Source: Cymodocea nodosa
Lineage: Eukaryota; Streptophyta; Magnoliopsida; Alismatales; Cymodoceaceae
NCBI GenBank assembly: GCA_036874045.1
Contig: CM072345.1
Span: 5,295,501 to 5,359,500 of the forward strand
Reading direction: 5' to 3'
DNA: 64,000 nucleotides
Below are positions 35,071 through 45,816 of this stretch, one piece after another (within the stretch, counting starts at the first letter, position 1; each line of letters begins with the position of its first letter). The notes under the pieces were generated by a model, which worked only from the letters and a program-made list of their open reading frames with translations, made no database searches and was not told the DNA's origin. Made by a program: the position numbers and the translations under genes.

Positions 35071-36929
35071 TATGGCAGATCTTTCTCCTACAAATGCTCA
35101 ACTCATTATTTCTGTCGGAGAAGAGGTCATTGATATTGAGTCAGTATATGGAACGTTAGATATTGTCACTTGTTTATTATGTTTGGAGAAACCATTGTCT
35201 GTTCTTTGTAAATTTCATCCTATTACCACCATTGTTAAAAGTGGAAAACAGTTGAAAACCAAGAAGCCTTCCTCGAGAAAATACACTAAACCTTCTACTG
35301 GTCATAAGAACTAGAAGACCACTTCTACCTGTGCTTCACAGAGTAGTAAAACAGATGGTGTTGATACTAGGGTTTCTAAGGATTCTTCTTCGGATGATGA
35401 AGACATATTTATTGCCAAAGTGAACTCCTTAGAACCTCAATTTAAATCTGTTTATGAGGCTTATGTTAGCCAATTTTTGAATACTTCTAAGGATACTAGG
35501 GCATCTGAGAAACAAGCATTGCATATGGCCCTACATCTACAAGATATTCTAGTCAGGAGGAGAAATCAAGCATTATTGCATAAACTTAGTGAGCAACTAG
35601 GAATTAAAATTCAAGAGCCTGCTTGTCTTCATGATTTTTCTGATATGGCAGAGAAGAAGAAATCAGTGGCTAAACCTGAATTCTTTTTGCCCTAGAAAGG
35701 AATTGATTTCAGGCATGTGGCTGGCCATTCATATCCTCCAATTCCTGAGTTATGTATTGGAATTCTACACCAACTTGCTCCTAGTCCTTCTCATTTGATC
35801 TCCTCAGCTAGTCCAATTTTGCCTACAGTTGTCTCCTATCCCCTTCCATCTACTTCATTCACTTACTCTCGGAGAAGAAAGAACTCTTTCTTCTCATTCA
35901 AGTTTTTCCCAATCTCTACTTGTACATAGAGAAGAATTCACACCTCCTCTTTCATCTGATGTAGAATCTCAACCAATTCCTTCTCACACTCAAATGGTGA
36001 TACAAGGATTGTATGAAGATTCAGGTTTTGTCTCTGCTCCTCAATCCCCTCCTCCTTCTGCAAATCCTCCAGTAGATGAAAATCTAGAGGTTGAAGTCAA
36101 TTTTTCCTTAGACATCCCTACAGATGTATATTATTTCAGATCTTCTGCAGCTAGGGATCTCTTTTTCAATAAATACCAAGGCATGAAGATCATTTACAGC
36201 AGACCTGTAAATTTTAAAGGAATGGATTTGATTCATAGTCTACTAATTCATCAAGGGCTTTTAGGTCTTATTTCTTCCCCCTCAGGGTTATTTGTTTTTG
36301 AAGACCTAATTCCCCTTTTCTACTCAAACCTTGAGATATTTCCTCATTTTTGTCTCTTACACCTACAAAATCAAACAATAAGGATTAATGGAGATTTTTT
36401 GGAGAATCTGTTTGGAATACCATCTACTGGTATAAATATTGCTCTTTTTCCATTAGAGCTTGGGTGGTAGGAATCCGAGTTGAATAAATTGATTGGAAAA
36501 ACTCCTGATAGAAAATTCAAGTTAGTTAAGACTACAGATCTAAATGGTTTGGCTTAGATGATTGCTACAATTCTGTCTACCTCTGTATTTCAAAAGATTG
36601 GTCATGTAGATGAATTGGAAAGGAAAGTCTACCAAGCCACTTATGTTGTGATGGTTGGTATCAAGGTTAACTAGGCAAAAGTTATTATTGCTCAGATTTC
36701 TCATCTGCAAAGTTTTATGTACTATGGAGATTTTATTTATCATCTGATGGCTAGATACATTGATTTTTCTGGCAAGCCTTTGAAATCTATTAAAAGAAGA
36801 GTATTACAACTTAAGGATCTTTAGAGAATGTCATCTTCTGATCTGGTTGAGTTGCCTTCTCATTTTCAACCATCTACAATTACTGTACTTATTGACAATC
36901 AAGCAAAACTGTATTCATGCCTGCTATAA
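35071..36929 (+). pseudogene. Copia B env-like ORF, main part
   Basis: The frame continues from 32926. It has a Ser/Asp-rich acidic segment (SKDSSSDDEDIF), a helical stretch, a Pro/Ser-rich linker and then the conserved domain at about 36120-36770: IIYSRPVNFKGMD, LIHQGLLGLI, LIPLFYSNLE, ENLFGIPSTGI and FMYYGDFI. Stops are TAG 35312, 35693, 36468, 36555, 36672 and 36822, with one frameshift near 35860. No TGA or TAA occurs before the end. The domain is homologous to the env-like ORFs of A, D and Gypsy G1, but more diverged (YYGD for FYGD, FGIPSTG for GLKNEG). Function is unknown. Confidence 0.75.
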
Positions 36930-37574
36930 TTACTGTACTTATTGTCAAATCTTTTACATTGAGGATAATGCAAAATGTAGGTATGGGGGGGAGGTAATTA
37001 AAGTAACAGCCATGTAAGTTTGTTAATTAAAGGAATTAAAATGGTACTGTAAAGTTTTGAGGAAATTGAAAATTTTTATGAACTTGCTGTAACTATCCGA
37101 TAATTGAGACTGTAAAATTTTTATAAACTGCTTAAATGTTATATTTAGAAGGCTATAGAAGATGCAATAGAATTTATTATTTATGTAAATCTAGATATAG
37201 TATCTTATGATTTTTCTGAATTTCATGAGTTTAACAGTTTCACGATTTTAAAATGAAATCAGAATATTTAATGCTTAATCAGAAAATTATCTGAAGTCCT
37301 AAAGGAGCTGAGATGTGAATTCTAGATTAAATGAATCACATATGATGAAAGATACATTTACTTTGACTAATTGAACTTGTAGAATGATTTATGTGTAGAT
37401 CTTATTAAACTACAGATAAAGTATGAGCTTATTGTTATGGATTCATATTTTTAGTAAATGATAGAAGCAAGATTATATGAGATTGGTGTTTTACTGCATC
37501 TGTATTAATGAAATACGTGCATATATAGTATGTGATTAATGCTTTGTTTTGTGTGTGCATTTATTTTTATTTTT

Positions 37575-37613
<39 letters not shown>

Positions 37614-37624
37614 TTGAGAGTTTA
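36898..37624 (+). repeat. Gypsy-derived noncoding fragment at a recombination junction
   Basis: From GCAAAACTGTATTCATGCCTGC to CTTTGAGAGTTTA this matches the minus strand of G1 (about 46520-47220) at about 90% or better by eye. It includes a G-rich tract (ATGGGGGGGAGGTAAT) and a run of 33 A at 37579-37611. In G1 the A-run is present but mixed with G. At 37625 it changes abruptly to Copia RT coding sequence (GLQIKQLDQG). It therefore bridges the truncated 3' end of Copia B and the truncated 5' end of Copia D. Confidence 0.8.
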
Positions 37625-38461
37625 GGCTTACAAATTAAGCAATTAGATCAAGGTACTTTTATTTCATAAGAAAAATATACTCAAGATTTATTAAAGAGGT
37701 TTGGTTTAGACAACACTAAAACAAAGAATACACCAATGAGTATTATCACCAAGTTGGATAAAGATGACTTTGGAAAAACTGTAGATGTAAAACAATATAG
37801 AAGTATGATTGATTCATTACTCTATTTAACAACTAGCCGACCAGATATTATGTTTAGTGTGTGTACTTGTACTAGATATCAATCAAATCCTAAGGAATCA
37901 CACCTAATTGATGTTAAACGAATTTTTAAATATCTATTAGGAACCATCAATTTCAGACTGTTTTACTTTAAACATAGTTCTTTAAACTTAATAGGTTATA
38001 GTGATGCTGATTTCGTAGGATGTAAGTCTGAAAGAAAAAGCACAAGTGGCACTTGTCAATTGTTAGGTAATTCTTTAGTGTCATGGTTTAGCAAAAAGCA
38101 AAATTGTGTAGCATTATCTACAACTGAAGCTGAATATATAGCTGCTACACTTTGCTGTGCTCAAATCCTGTGGATCAGACAAACCTTAAAAGATTTTAAT
38201 TTAAACTATGAATCAACTAAGATTTTCTGTGATAGTAGTTCTACAATAAGTTTATCTAAAAATCCTGTCTTACATTCACAAGCAAAACATATAGAAGTTC
38301 GACATCATTTTCTAAGGGATAATGTTATAAAAGGAAAAATAGTATTAAATTTTGTTCCTACCACAGAACAATTAGCAGATCTATTTACAAAACCCTTAGA
38401 TGAAAATACATTCTCAAAATTACAATTAGAACTTGGTATCTGTAGGTTATCTGATATTTAA
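37625..38461 (+). pseudogene. Copia D RT C-terminus and RNase H
   Basis: The sequence enters mid-domain at GLQIKQLDQG, has a TAA in the usual QEKY motif (37667 region), then SRPDIMFSVCTC, SDADFVGCKSERKSTSGTCQ, STTEAEYIAATLC, FCDSSSTISLS and LADLFTKPL. TAA 38459 ends it. From 37736 to the end the frame is fully open (241 codons), so this is the best preserved RNase H in the window. Confidence 0.93.
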
Positions 38462-40338
38462 ATGGTCTTATTCATTGTATTTTGGTTTGTTATAAGGTAG
38501 TTTTAGAATTTAATGTCTTTATTATTAAAAAAAAAAACAACATTTCTATTTTCGAATTACAATTTTCTAGTAGTTAAAAATTTATGAAATTCTGATTTTT
38601 ATTGAAGTCAATTTATTTAAGAAAAATTCAGAAAAGATTACTTAAGGAAAAGTTAAATTGATTCAATGTGAGTGCCAACTATATTTTTGTTACTTATGTA
38701 TATGCTATTACAGAGATTTTAATAGGAAAATACATAGAAAGTATGTACTTTTTATTAAAGGAAAGTTATTAACATTCTGTTAGAAAAATTAAGTCTTGCG
38801 GTTGCCTCTAATTTTAATTTACTGTCTTGTTTTATTTTTGGTTATTTTTTGTCTATAATTACTTGAGTAATTAAGTCTGTTGGGGGATCTTAAACCCTAG
38901 TCACTTAAACCAACTGGTTTGGGATGTGCTCTCTAAAAACTCATTTTGCAAGTAATTCAGATTATATTTAAAAAAAAAAATTTTACCTGTTCTCACTTGT
39001 CATTGAGTAACTGGTTATCTTTCCCCTAAGCAAGGGATTATGATCACGTAAAAAGATGATATTATGGGAGGTAATACATAAAATATATATATATGAATAA
39101 AAAAAAACAAAAAACAAAAAACAAAAGGGGGCAATGTACTCAAGCTTAATTTATTTGTCAAGGTGTTATAACAATCCTGACATAATCTATGCATATAATC
39201 CTTATTATTTTTTGTTATTATCTACTCTTTACATATAATATACGATATTTATTTGTCTTAAGTTGTGTACTCATTATTGAAATCTTTTAAGTTTCTGTAG
39301 GTATATCTCTATGAATTATCTTTTGTAAACTGAATAAGATAAAAGCCAGAAAGTCTAAATTGTTAACTCTACTACTTATTTATGTATTTCATTCAAATTA
39401 AAAAAAAAAAAAGGAGAGACTCAAATCTATTTAAGGCTTAGCATCCTCTTTAAGTAAGCTATTTGACCTTTTTAAGCCAACTCTACTTAGGGCTTGGCAA
39501 CCTAGATTAAGTACGCCATAGATTCTTTACACTACATTTATGTAGGGGGAGCAATTTCTCCTATAATAATTCATAACTTTTGAACTATTATATGTTTTCA
39601 TGAAAGAATCTGCATAATTTCAAGAAATACACCTTAATTAAGTACATTTCTAAACTGTCGATGACTTGCAGGTATTTTAATTCTTAAGTATCCGAATTTT
39701 CTATTGTTTCGGCAACTTATATTACAAGTATTAGACAGTTGTGTTTTAAAACGTTCAATAGACTATTTTATTATTTCCTGAAGTACACGTGTTGTGATCT
39801 GGATGATTAACTTAAGTTATCTTTCGGAAGGTTATCTGTAACTCTCCGAAATGCACCTGAGCATCGGATAGTTAGGTTTATAAGTCTCTGAAACTTTCTG
39901 AACACCTTAAGTTCAAATTGTGCACGTGTTGAATTTCACTGCTTTATAATGTCTCAGTCGAAACTCGAACAGTTATGTTTAAATCTTCGAGTTTTCACAC
40001 CTATTCCTTCGAGAAACTTGAACAGTTATCATAAATCTTCGAGTTTTCTCACTTTTTCACTTAGCTTGAAGTTATTTTCTTTATATGCACAATTACGCTA
40101 AGTATTCTGCAATTGTTGGTTGTAAGACTTATATAGTTATTGCAAGCACTCGAGTTATTTATCGGTAACAGATCTTATATTTATGATTTCAATGATTGAA
40201 TCCGTTTGTCCATTTATAAACTCGAAGAATTATGAATGTTTTCCTAACAACCTTTCATGTTTCTACCTTGGTAAAACCCTAGCCTCACAATCTTTCCTTC
40301 CACTAAGTTCTACAGTGCAAAGCGAAGATTAATCAACA
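38462..40338 (+). other. Copia D spacer before env-like ORF, with Gypsy-LTR-like segment
   Basis: No gene is supported. A-rich and purine tracts occur (for example AAGGGGGCAATG near 39125 and TAGGGGGAGCAA near 39544). From about 39590 to 39930 the sequence resembles the first part of the Gypsy LTR (G2 14370-14720), about three quarters identical by eye, including AAACTGTCGATGA and TACACGTGTTGT. From about 39960 to 40180 there are hairpins with AACTCGAACAGTTA / AATCTTCGAGTTT arms, like those of the D LTR. The env-like ATG follows. Confidence 0.7.
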
Positions 40339-42911
40339 ATGTCAGGACGTGGAAGAGGACGTAGTAGAATTACCAAAGTGCAGAAAAGAGAGCTGGAACT
40401 TTAGAAAATGCAGAATGAAATCAACAATATTTACTCCAGGTACACTTTTTCAAACAAAATACTACACGAAATCAGAAAGGCTATTCAAGATGAGAAAAAT
40501 TTATGTTGGAAATTTATTCGAAATTATGCTGAAACACAGTTTAGACTAAAACAGACTGAACTTTCCGCATTGCATTTATGGAAAAGAAATTTACAACCTA
40601 ACCCTGCAGTTGTAAGTTCTGGACATGTACCAGAGACATCGGTACAGTCTATCACTTATTATGGAAAGAAGTGGGGACCAATGATCGAAAATGCAAACAA
40701 GGAATTACAATCCTTGTATTCCCAACATTATTTTCCCCCAACTGTTTTAGATGATATTAAACAGTATATCGATGAACAGAAAACTGCCATTAGCAAAATG
40801 GGCATTCGAAGTGAAGGACAAAGAGTTTATCAACTCAAAATGGCAGAGGTGGAGAGCTTAAAACTCTATATTCCATTATTACCATCTAGGCATCATGGTG
40901 AAGGACCATCAAGACTACAGGTGCCTTTAACAGGAGAAATTAAGACAATTTTAGAACCTCCTGAACAACTTGAAACACTGCAGACATATAGTCGGAAAAA
41001 GACAATTGAATATTTTGGACTAACTGCAAGTGTACAAGGAATATTGCAGCAAAAAGAAGAATTAGTGAAAAATGGAAAACTATGCTCCATTGCAGAAGCT
41101 AGACAAACATTTTTGTGAGGAATCCCAGCAGATGTGACAAATATTGGCTTACAAGCATATACTCTAAGGTATTGTGTCACATTAGTGCATAATGTATCTT
41201 TTAATACAATGGATAGTTTTTCACACAATGCTACAAGCACGCATTCTTTTCCTACGGAAAGTGAGAATGTAGGAAATTTTGATGATATATATACAGATGA
41301 TATCAAATTTGATGATATTATTGATGACATAGACACTAAGTCTTGAATTTTGAAGATATTTCATCTAAAGAGGAATGTACAGATATTCTTTCTCTTACTG
41401 TATCTCGAACAGAGACTTTTGAATTTTGGTACAGTTGCTTATACTACACTTTATATGTATGGTTATGTCTGTTACAATATATCGTATACTTGTTGATAAA
41501 AGTATATAATCAACAACATACACAGTTACAAATAGAATATGATACTACCAATGTCTCACATATACAAATTTCAGAAATACAGGATGATTCTATTCCACAG
41601 ACAGATATAGAACATTCTTTCATATAGAGACAGTTGTATAGATCACATATTGATATGCAGGTTGCTGATATACAAATTGTTACAAAGACTATTGCTACTG
41701 AAATGTTTCCAGAAGAACAAATAGAAGAAATTCAGTAGATTATTGATACGACAATAACAGATATTTCAGACATTTATACTAGTTTTGATAGAAATTCCAC
41801 CAGTTCTGAAAGATCTGACAATATAGATGCTGCTGATAATATTGAAACAAGTCCCAGATCAGAACATCATGACAGGAAAATACCTAATCCTGAACAGAGT
41901 TTAGATGCAAATACACTATTATGGTTCAGAAATAATTCCTGTTATGACAAATTTCAGACATATAAAACTTTTATAGTTTTATATTCAAGACTAGTTAAGT
42001 TTGAAGGGATGGCACACATACGTGAACTGTTTGAATTTCAAGGCTTGTTGACTCTACTTCCACAACAGCCAGGCCATCTTGCTATACCAGAACTTCTCAG
42101 TTGTTTTTACTCAAACTTAACAGTGGAAGAAGGTATTCCTGTTTCTAATATACAAGAAAATGACATATATTTAACTCCAAATTTACTTCATCAGGTACTT
42201 GGTCTGAAAAATGAAGGAGTTAAATTATCAAAAAGAAAACAGGTTTATCGATTGGGATGAGACATTACAAGTTTAGCCAAAGATCCAACTGCCAACAAAC
42301 CATTGACATTACTAAATGACTTAAATGGCCAAGCACATTTTATTGCAAAAATATTGCATGCTACATTGTTTCAAAGGTTTGGTCATGGGGCATAAGTTGG
42401 TAGATGTTGTGTTTATGCTACATACACATTAATCAACCATATACAGGTGAACTGGTATGATATTTTTGTTTCTCATATCTTACATTTGCAGAGTAAATTA
42501 TTTTATGGTGATACAATTTTGAGAATTGTGGCAAGTCAAATAGATATTACACCTTGGCCACAGAAAAAATTAAAGTCATGATCTTTCTTTGCAAAGGAAC
42601 TCCAAAAATACCAAGCGGCAAATACACCTATCCTCAGACAACAACAACAACAAGTTTGGCAAACACAGCAACAATCCACAGAATTTACAAAAACACAACA
42701 ACATCCAGATATACAACAAGGTATACACAGAGAAATACATACAGGTATAGATACAGACATACATACTGAATTTTTACAGCAACCATCACAAGTTTCTCAA
42801 AATGATTTAGATCAGGCATTACTTGATCAGATAAACAGAGTTAGTACAGATATTGCAAAGACAATTTCAGATACCCTATTTGATATTTTTCGAAGACAAA
42901 GAGGCTTGTGA
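40339..42911 (+). pseudogene. Copia D env-like ORF
   Basis: The ATG at 40339 gives SGRGRGRSRITK, like the Gly/Arg-rich start in A. Two similar helical units follow: NEINNIYSRYTFSNKILHEI and NKELQSLYSQHYFPPTVLDD, an internal duplication; A has one unit. An acidic linker leads to the conserved domain at about 42010-42570: LFEFQGLLTLL, CFYSNLTVE, VLGLKNEGV, HIQVNWYDIF and KLFYGD. The tail is Gln-rich (QQQQQVWQTQQQ), with TISDTLFDIF at the end. Stops include TAG 40402, TGA 41116, TAG 41625, TAG 41736, TGA 42258, TAA 42393 and TGA 42579, with a frameshift near 41343. No membrane-fusion features are evident. Confidence 0.78.
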
Positions 42912-43223
42912 TTATACAAATTATGTATTACATGATTTATTTTTTGTAATTTGTAACCAAAACCATTATGTAAACTGTTTACTGATTTTAATGTTACGTG
43001 ATTATTTTTCACAGTTTATGATATTAAACAGTTTTTGTTTAATCCATAAATCCTATGTATGATTGACACTATCGTTTTGATTAATATATACTTAGTAAGA
43101 TATCCTTCCTTACATTTATACAACTTAACTTCCTAAAAAGGGAGAAAATAGTTTGTTTACTTTTTTATAATGCCAAAAAGGAGTAGATATAAATAATGTG
43201 ACTTATTAGGTTTTGACATCATC
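42912..43223 (+). other. Copia D 3' untranslated stretch
   Basis: Plain AT-rich sequence between the env-like ORF and the polypurine tract. It contains AAAAAGGGAGAAAA near 43136 and AAAAAGGAGTAG near 43174, which look like decayed extra polypurine tracts. No gene is seen. Confidence 0.6.
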
Positions 43224-43237
43224 AAAAAGGGGGACAT
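43224..43237 (+). promoter_or_regulatory. Polypurine tract of Copia D
   Basis: AAAAAGGGGGACAT directly precedes the TGTTAGG start of the LTR, as in A and C. Confidence 0.88.
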
Positions 43238-43944
43238 TGTTAGGTATTTAATTTTGATGATGTATGCTTTATTACCGTATTTAAATAAGTCTACATAATA
43301 TTCTCTAAGTATATTTCTCTAAGTATAATAGTTAACAGATTATCGGAAAGTTTCATTTTTATGTCGGATAAATTAAAGATTTTCGAAGAGCTAGATTTGC
43401 AATAGTTAAACTTTCAGATAGTTAACGTTTCGTTTTTGTCGAATACTTTATGTTAAAAACTCGTATAGTTAAGTTATCCGCACGTGTGTTTTTAATGTTT
43501 TAAGTTGTCACGTGTTTTCCATGTTCATTTGGTAATGAAAAATCGAATAGTTAGATAACTGTTCAAGTTTTTATATGCATGGATAGATAACTGTTCGAAT
43601 TTTGTAAAAGGACTAACGAATAGATAAGTTTCCTTGTGTAGTCACGTGTATTGCAGGTACAAGAACTCAAAGAGTTAAAGGATAAGTGTTCGAGTTTTGA
43701 CAGGAGTTAAAGGATAAATGTTCAACTTAATCGAAGACTTAGAAGATATTCTACAAGACTCCAGGAAGATAAAATTTTGGTGAATCTACGAGTGGAGATC
43801 GTGGAAACTCAGATTGTCAATAAAAGAAAGTGAAAATTTAAATAGAAAGTAATTTGGATTAAAGAGAAAATTAGTACGTGGATTATGGATTGTGGATCAA
43901 GTGGATGAACATGCTGAACGTGAAAGACAACAGAGTTCGACTAC
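43238..43944 (+). repeat. Copia D 3' LTR, left part
   Basis: It begins TGTTAGGTATTTAATTTTGATGATG. Its hairpins have arms like ATCGAATAGTTA / TAACTGTTCAAG and AACTCAAAGAGTTA, and CACGTG boxes occur near 43482, 43508 and 43644. It is interrupted after GTTCGACTAC by Gypsy G1 and resumes at 60919 with ACTACTAATAG. Confidence 0.9.
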
Positions 43945-45803
43945 TGTTCGTGTTTTCCCAGCACTACACTAGAAAAACTTGAATTTGTTACTTCTATTTT
44001 TACTTAGTTAATTTATCTTTATGCCTATTCTTTCTTTTAGAAGTAAACAAACAACATTTAATACAATTTAGATATTAATTCCAATTTGTACTTTAACTGC
44101 AAGTGCACAATGTCTATTGTATCAGTGTACAAGTACAGGTCGATCCCATAGGGAATTGCTGACAAATTTAAGAAATGTTTGATTGTGAACAATTCAAATT
44201 TATATTCAATAAGCACTCCATTGAGTTACAGTTAACTCAACGGACTAAGTTCGTTGAGTTATGGCTAATTCAACGGACTATCCTCGTGGACTTAAGTTAA
44301 CTCCATGAGCCTGTCTCTTCTTTATAATACTGCTATTTACAGAGGAATTCGGCCAACCATTGGGCGATTCCATAGATTGTAAATAACATCAATTAAGCTT
44401 TTTAATGCTAGTTAACATTGGATTTATCATTATGCAATACTAGCATTCAGATGATACAAATAGTAACCATTAAAATCTTTAAGTTGTTTTGTACGAACCA
44501 ATTTCAGTAAACTGTAAAATTAAAACTAACATACAACAATCATAAAACTAATATAGATAACATTAATCACGATACAACACAAACAATACAACACTCAAAT
44601 ACAACATACAAACAAAGATAAATTGTTTTTGGTATTTTTGTTTTGATGTGAACATGGAAATGAGCGAAAGGTGAAATGTAAAGTAATTTCACTTGACATA
44701 AATACTTCTGACACTACTTGCAACGTGATTACACCACTGAAAATTGAACCACTTACAATTCTGTCTCCTCTCCCTATAGAATCACGAGTCTAGAATGGCA
44801 AGATGATCTCCTCTTCAGCATACAGGCATCAACCCGAAGCCAAGGCTAAAAGCTTTACGATCTCCTGAAATATGAGTCGGCGCTTGGTGAAAATGTCTTC
44901 CCTTCCCGCGACGCGATCACTCCTTACAGTGGTTGTCAGGCATTGTGTTTGGCTCGGAATCGACCCGACATCAGGCAAGTATCCTCACAGACCTCCAATG
45001 ATTGGTGATTATGGTGGTGATACGATGGTTGGTGTGATACTTCGGAGAATCGTCGATACTATCTGCAGAAAGCTCAGTGCTCCTCCTCTGTATACACTGG
45101 CTGTCCATCTATCACACTCTTTCTTTTCTCTTCTTTTCTTTTATATTTCTTTAGTGGTAACTGCTTCTACTTGAATGATCGGTTGGATTTCCTTTCTTCA
45201 GATCAACGGCGATGATTTCTTTCTCCCTACGCAATTGAATTCCTGCGTGATACGTGCAAACGTGATTTTTCCTTCCAACTGTCTGTCCTGCAACCGCTAT
45301 AGTGGCATATTAGAAAATATATAGTCTGTGGAGTTATAGATAACTCAACGGACTTCCTTCGTTGATTTAACTATAAAACACGTGCAAAAATAACAACTTA
45401 AGTTTATAACGCTAACCTAACGCATTGCCTTAGTGTATTTTCATGTAACTCAGCGCGTGCAGTTATACTAACTTAACGAGTTATAACGTAAGTAAATCTA
45501 CCAGCTCTCAACATGTGTCAGTAGCAGTTTAAACATAAAATAACATTTCGGAGAGTTACAGGTATAACTATCTGATGCTCAAATGCATTTTCAGATACTT
45601 AAGAATTTCACAGCCTGCAATTTACCGATAGTTCATAAATGTACTAAATTAACATTAATTCCCCAAAATTAAGCAGATTCTTCAATTAAAGCATATAATA
45701 GTGCAATTATAACATAATGGCTTAATTCACATATGATAAGCTAAATATTATGCAATTAACCATCATTTAACCGTTAATAATATACACTTTTTCATTCTAA
45801 ACA
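43945..45803 (-). repeat. 3' LTR of Gypsy G1
   Basis: On the minus strand it runs from TGTTTAGAATG to GGGAAAACACGAACA. Perfect 10-12 base hairpins with TCCGTTGAGTTA / TAACTCAACGGA-type arms lie near 44215-44275, with related copies near 45325-45360. The ATCGACCTGTACTTG stretch on the minus strand is a clade landmark. An ORF on the plus strand inside it is considered accidental. Confidence 0.95.
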
Positions 45804-45816
45804 CTTCCCCCGTACC
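45804..45816 (-). promoter_or_regulatory. Polypurine tract of Gypsy G1
   Basis: GGTACGGGGGAAG on the minus strand ends exactly at the LTR start, as expected for plus-strand priming. Confidence 0.85.

Larger units (their letters stand above)
17061..36929 (+). mobile_element. Copia element B, Sirevirus-like, interrupted by two insertions
   Basis: B has a 5' LTR (17061-18793), Met-tRNA primer site, gag, protease, integrase, RT, RNase H and an env-like ORF, all on the plus strand. Gag is interrupted by Copia C and the env-like ORF by a solo LTR; both cuts rejoin when the insertions are removed. No 3' LTR is found. Homology to B ends near 36898-36929, where a Gypsy-derived fragment begins, so the 3' end appears lost by recombination. 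Confidence 0.88.

Noticed and set aside
37579..37611. Run of 33 A as the tail of a retroposed mRNA
   Set aside because: The same place in G1 has an A/G-rich run and the homology continues beyond it (CTTTGAGAGTTTA), so the run is an expanded internal homopolymer.
41343..41627. Hydrophobic stretch (CLLQYIVYLLIKVY) in the Copia D env-like ORF as a transmembrane anchor
   Set aside because: It sits at a frameshift and the segment is not kept in A, B or G1, so it probably results from reading a shifted frame.
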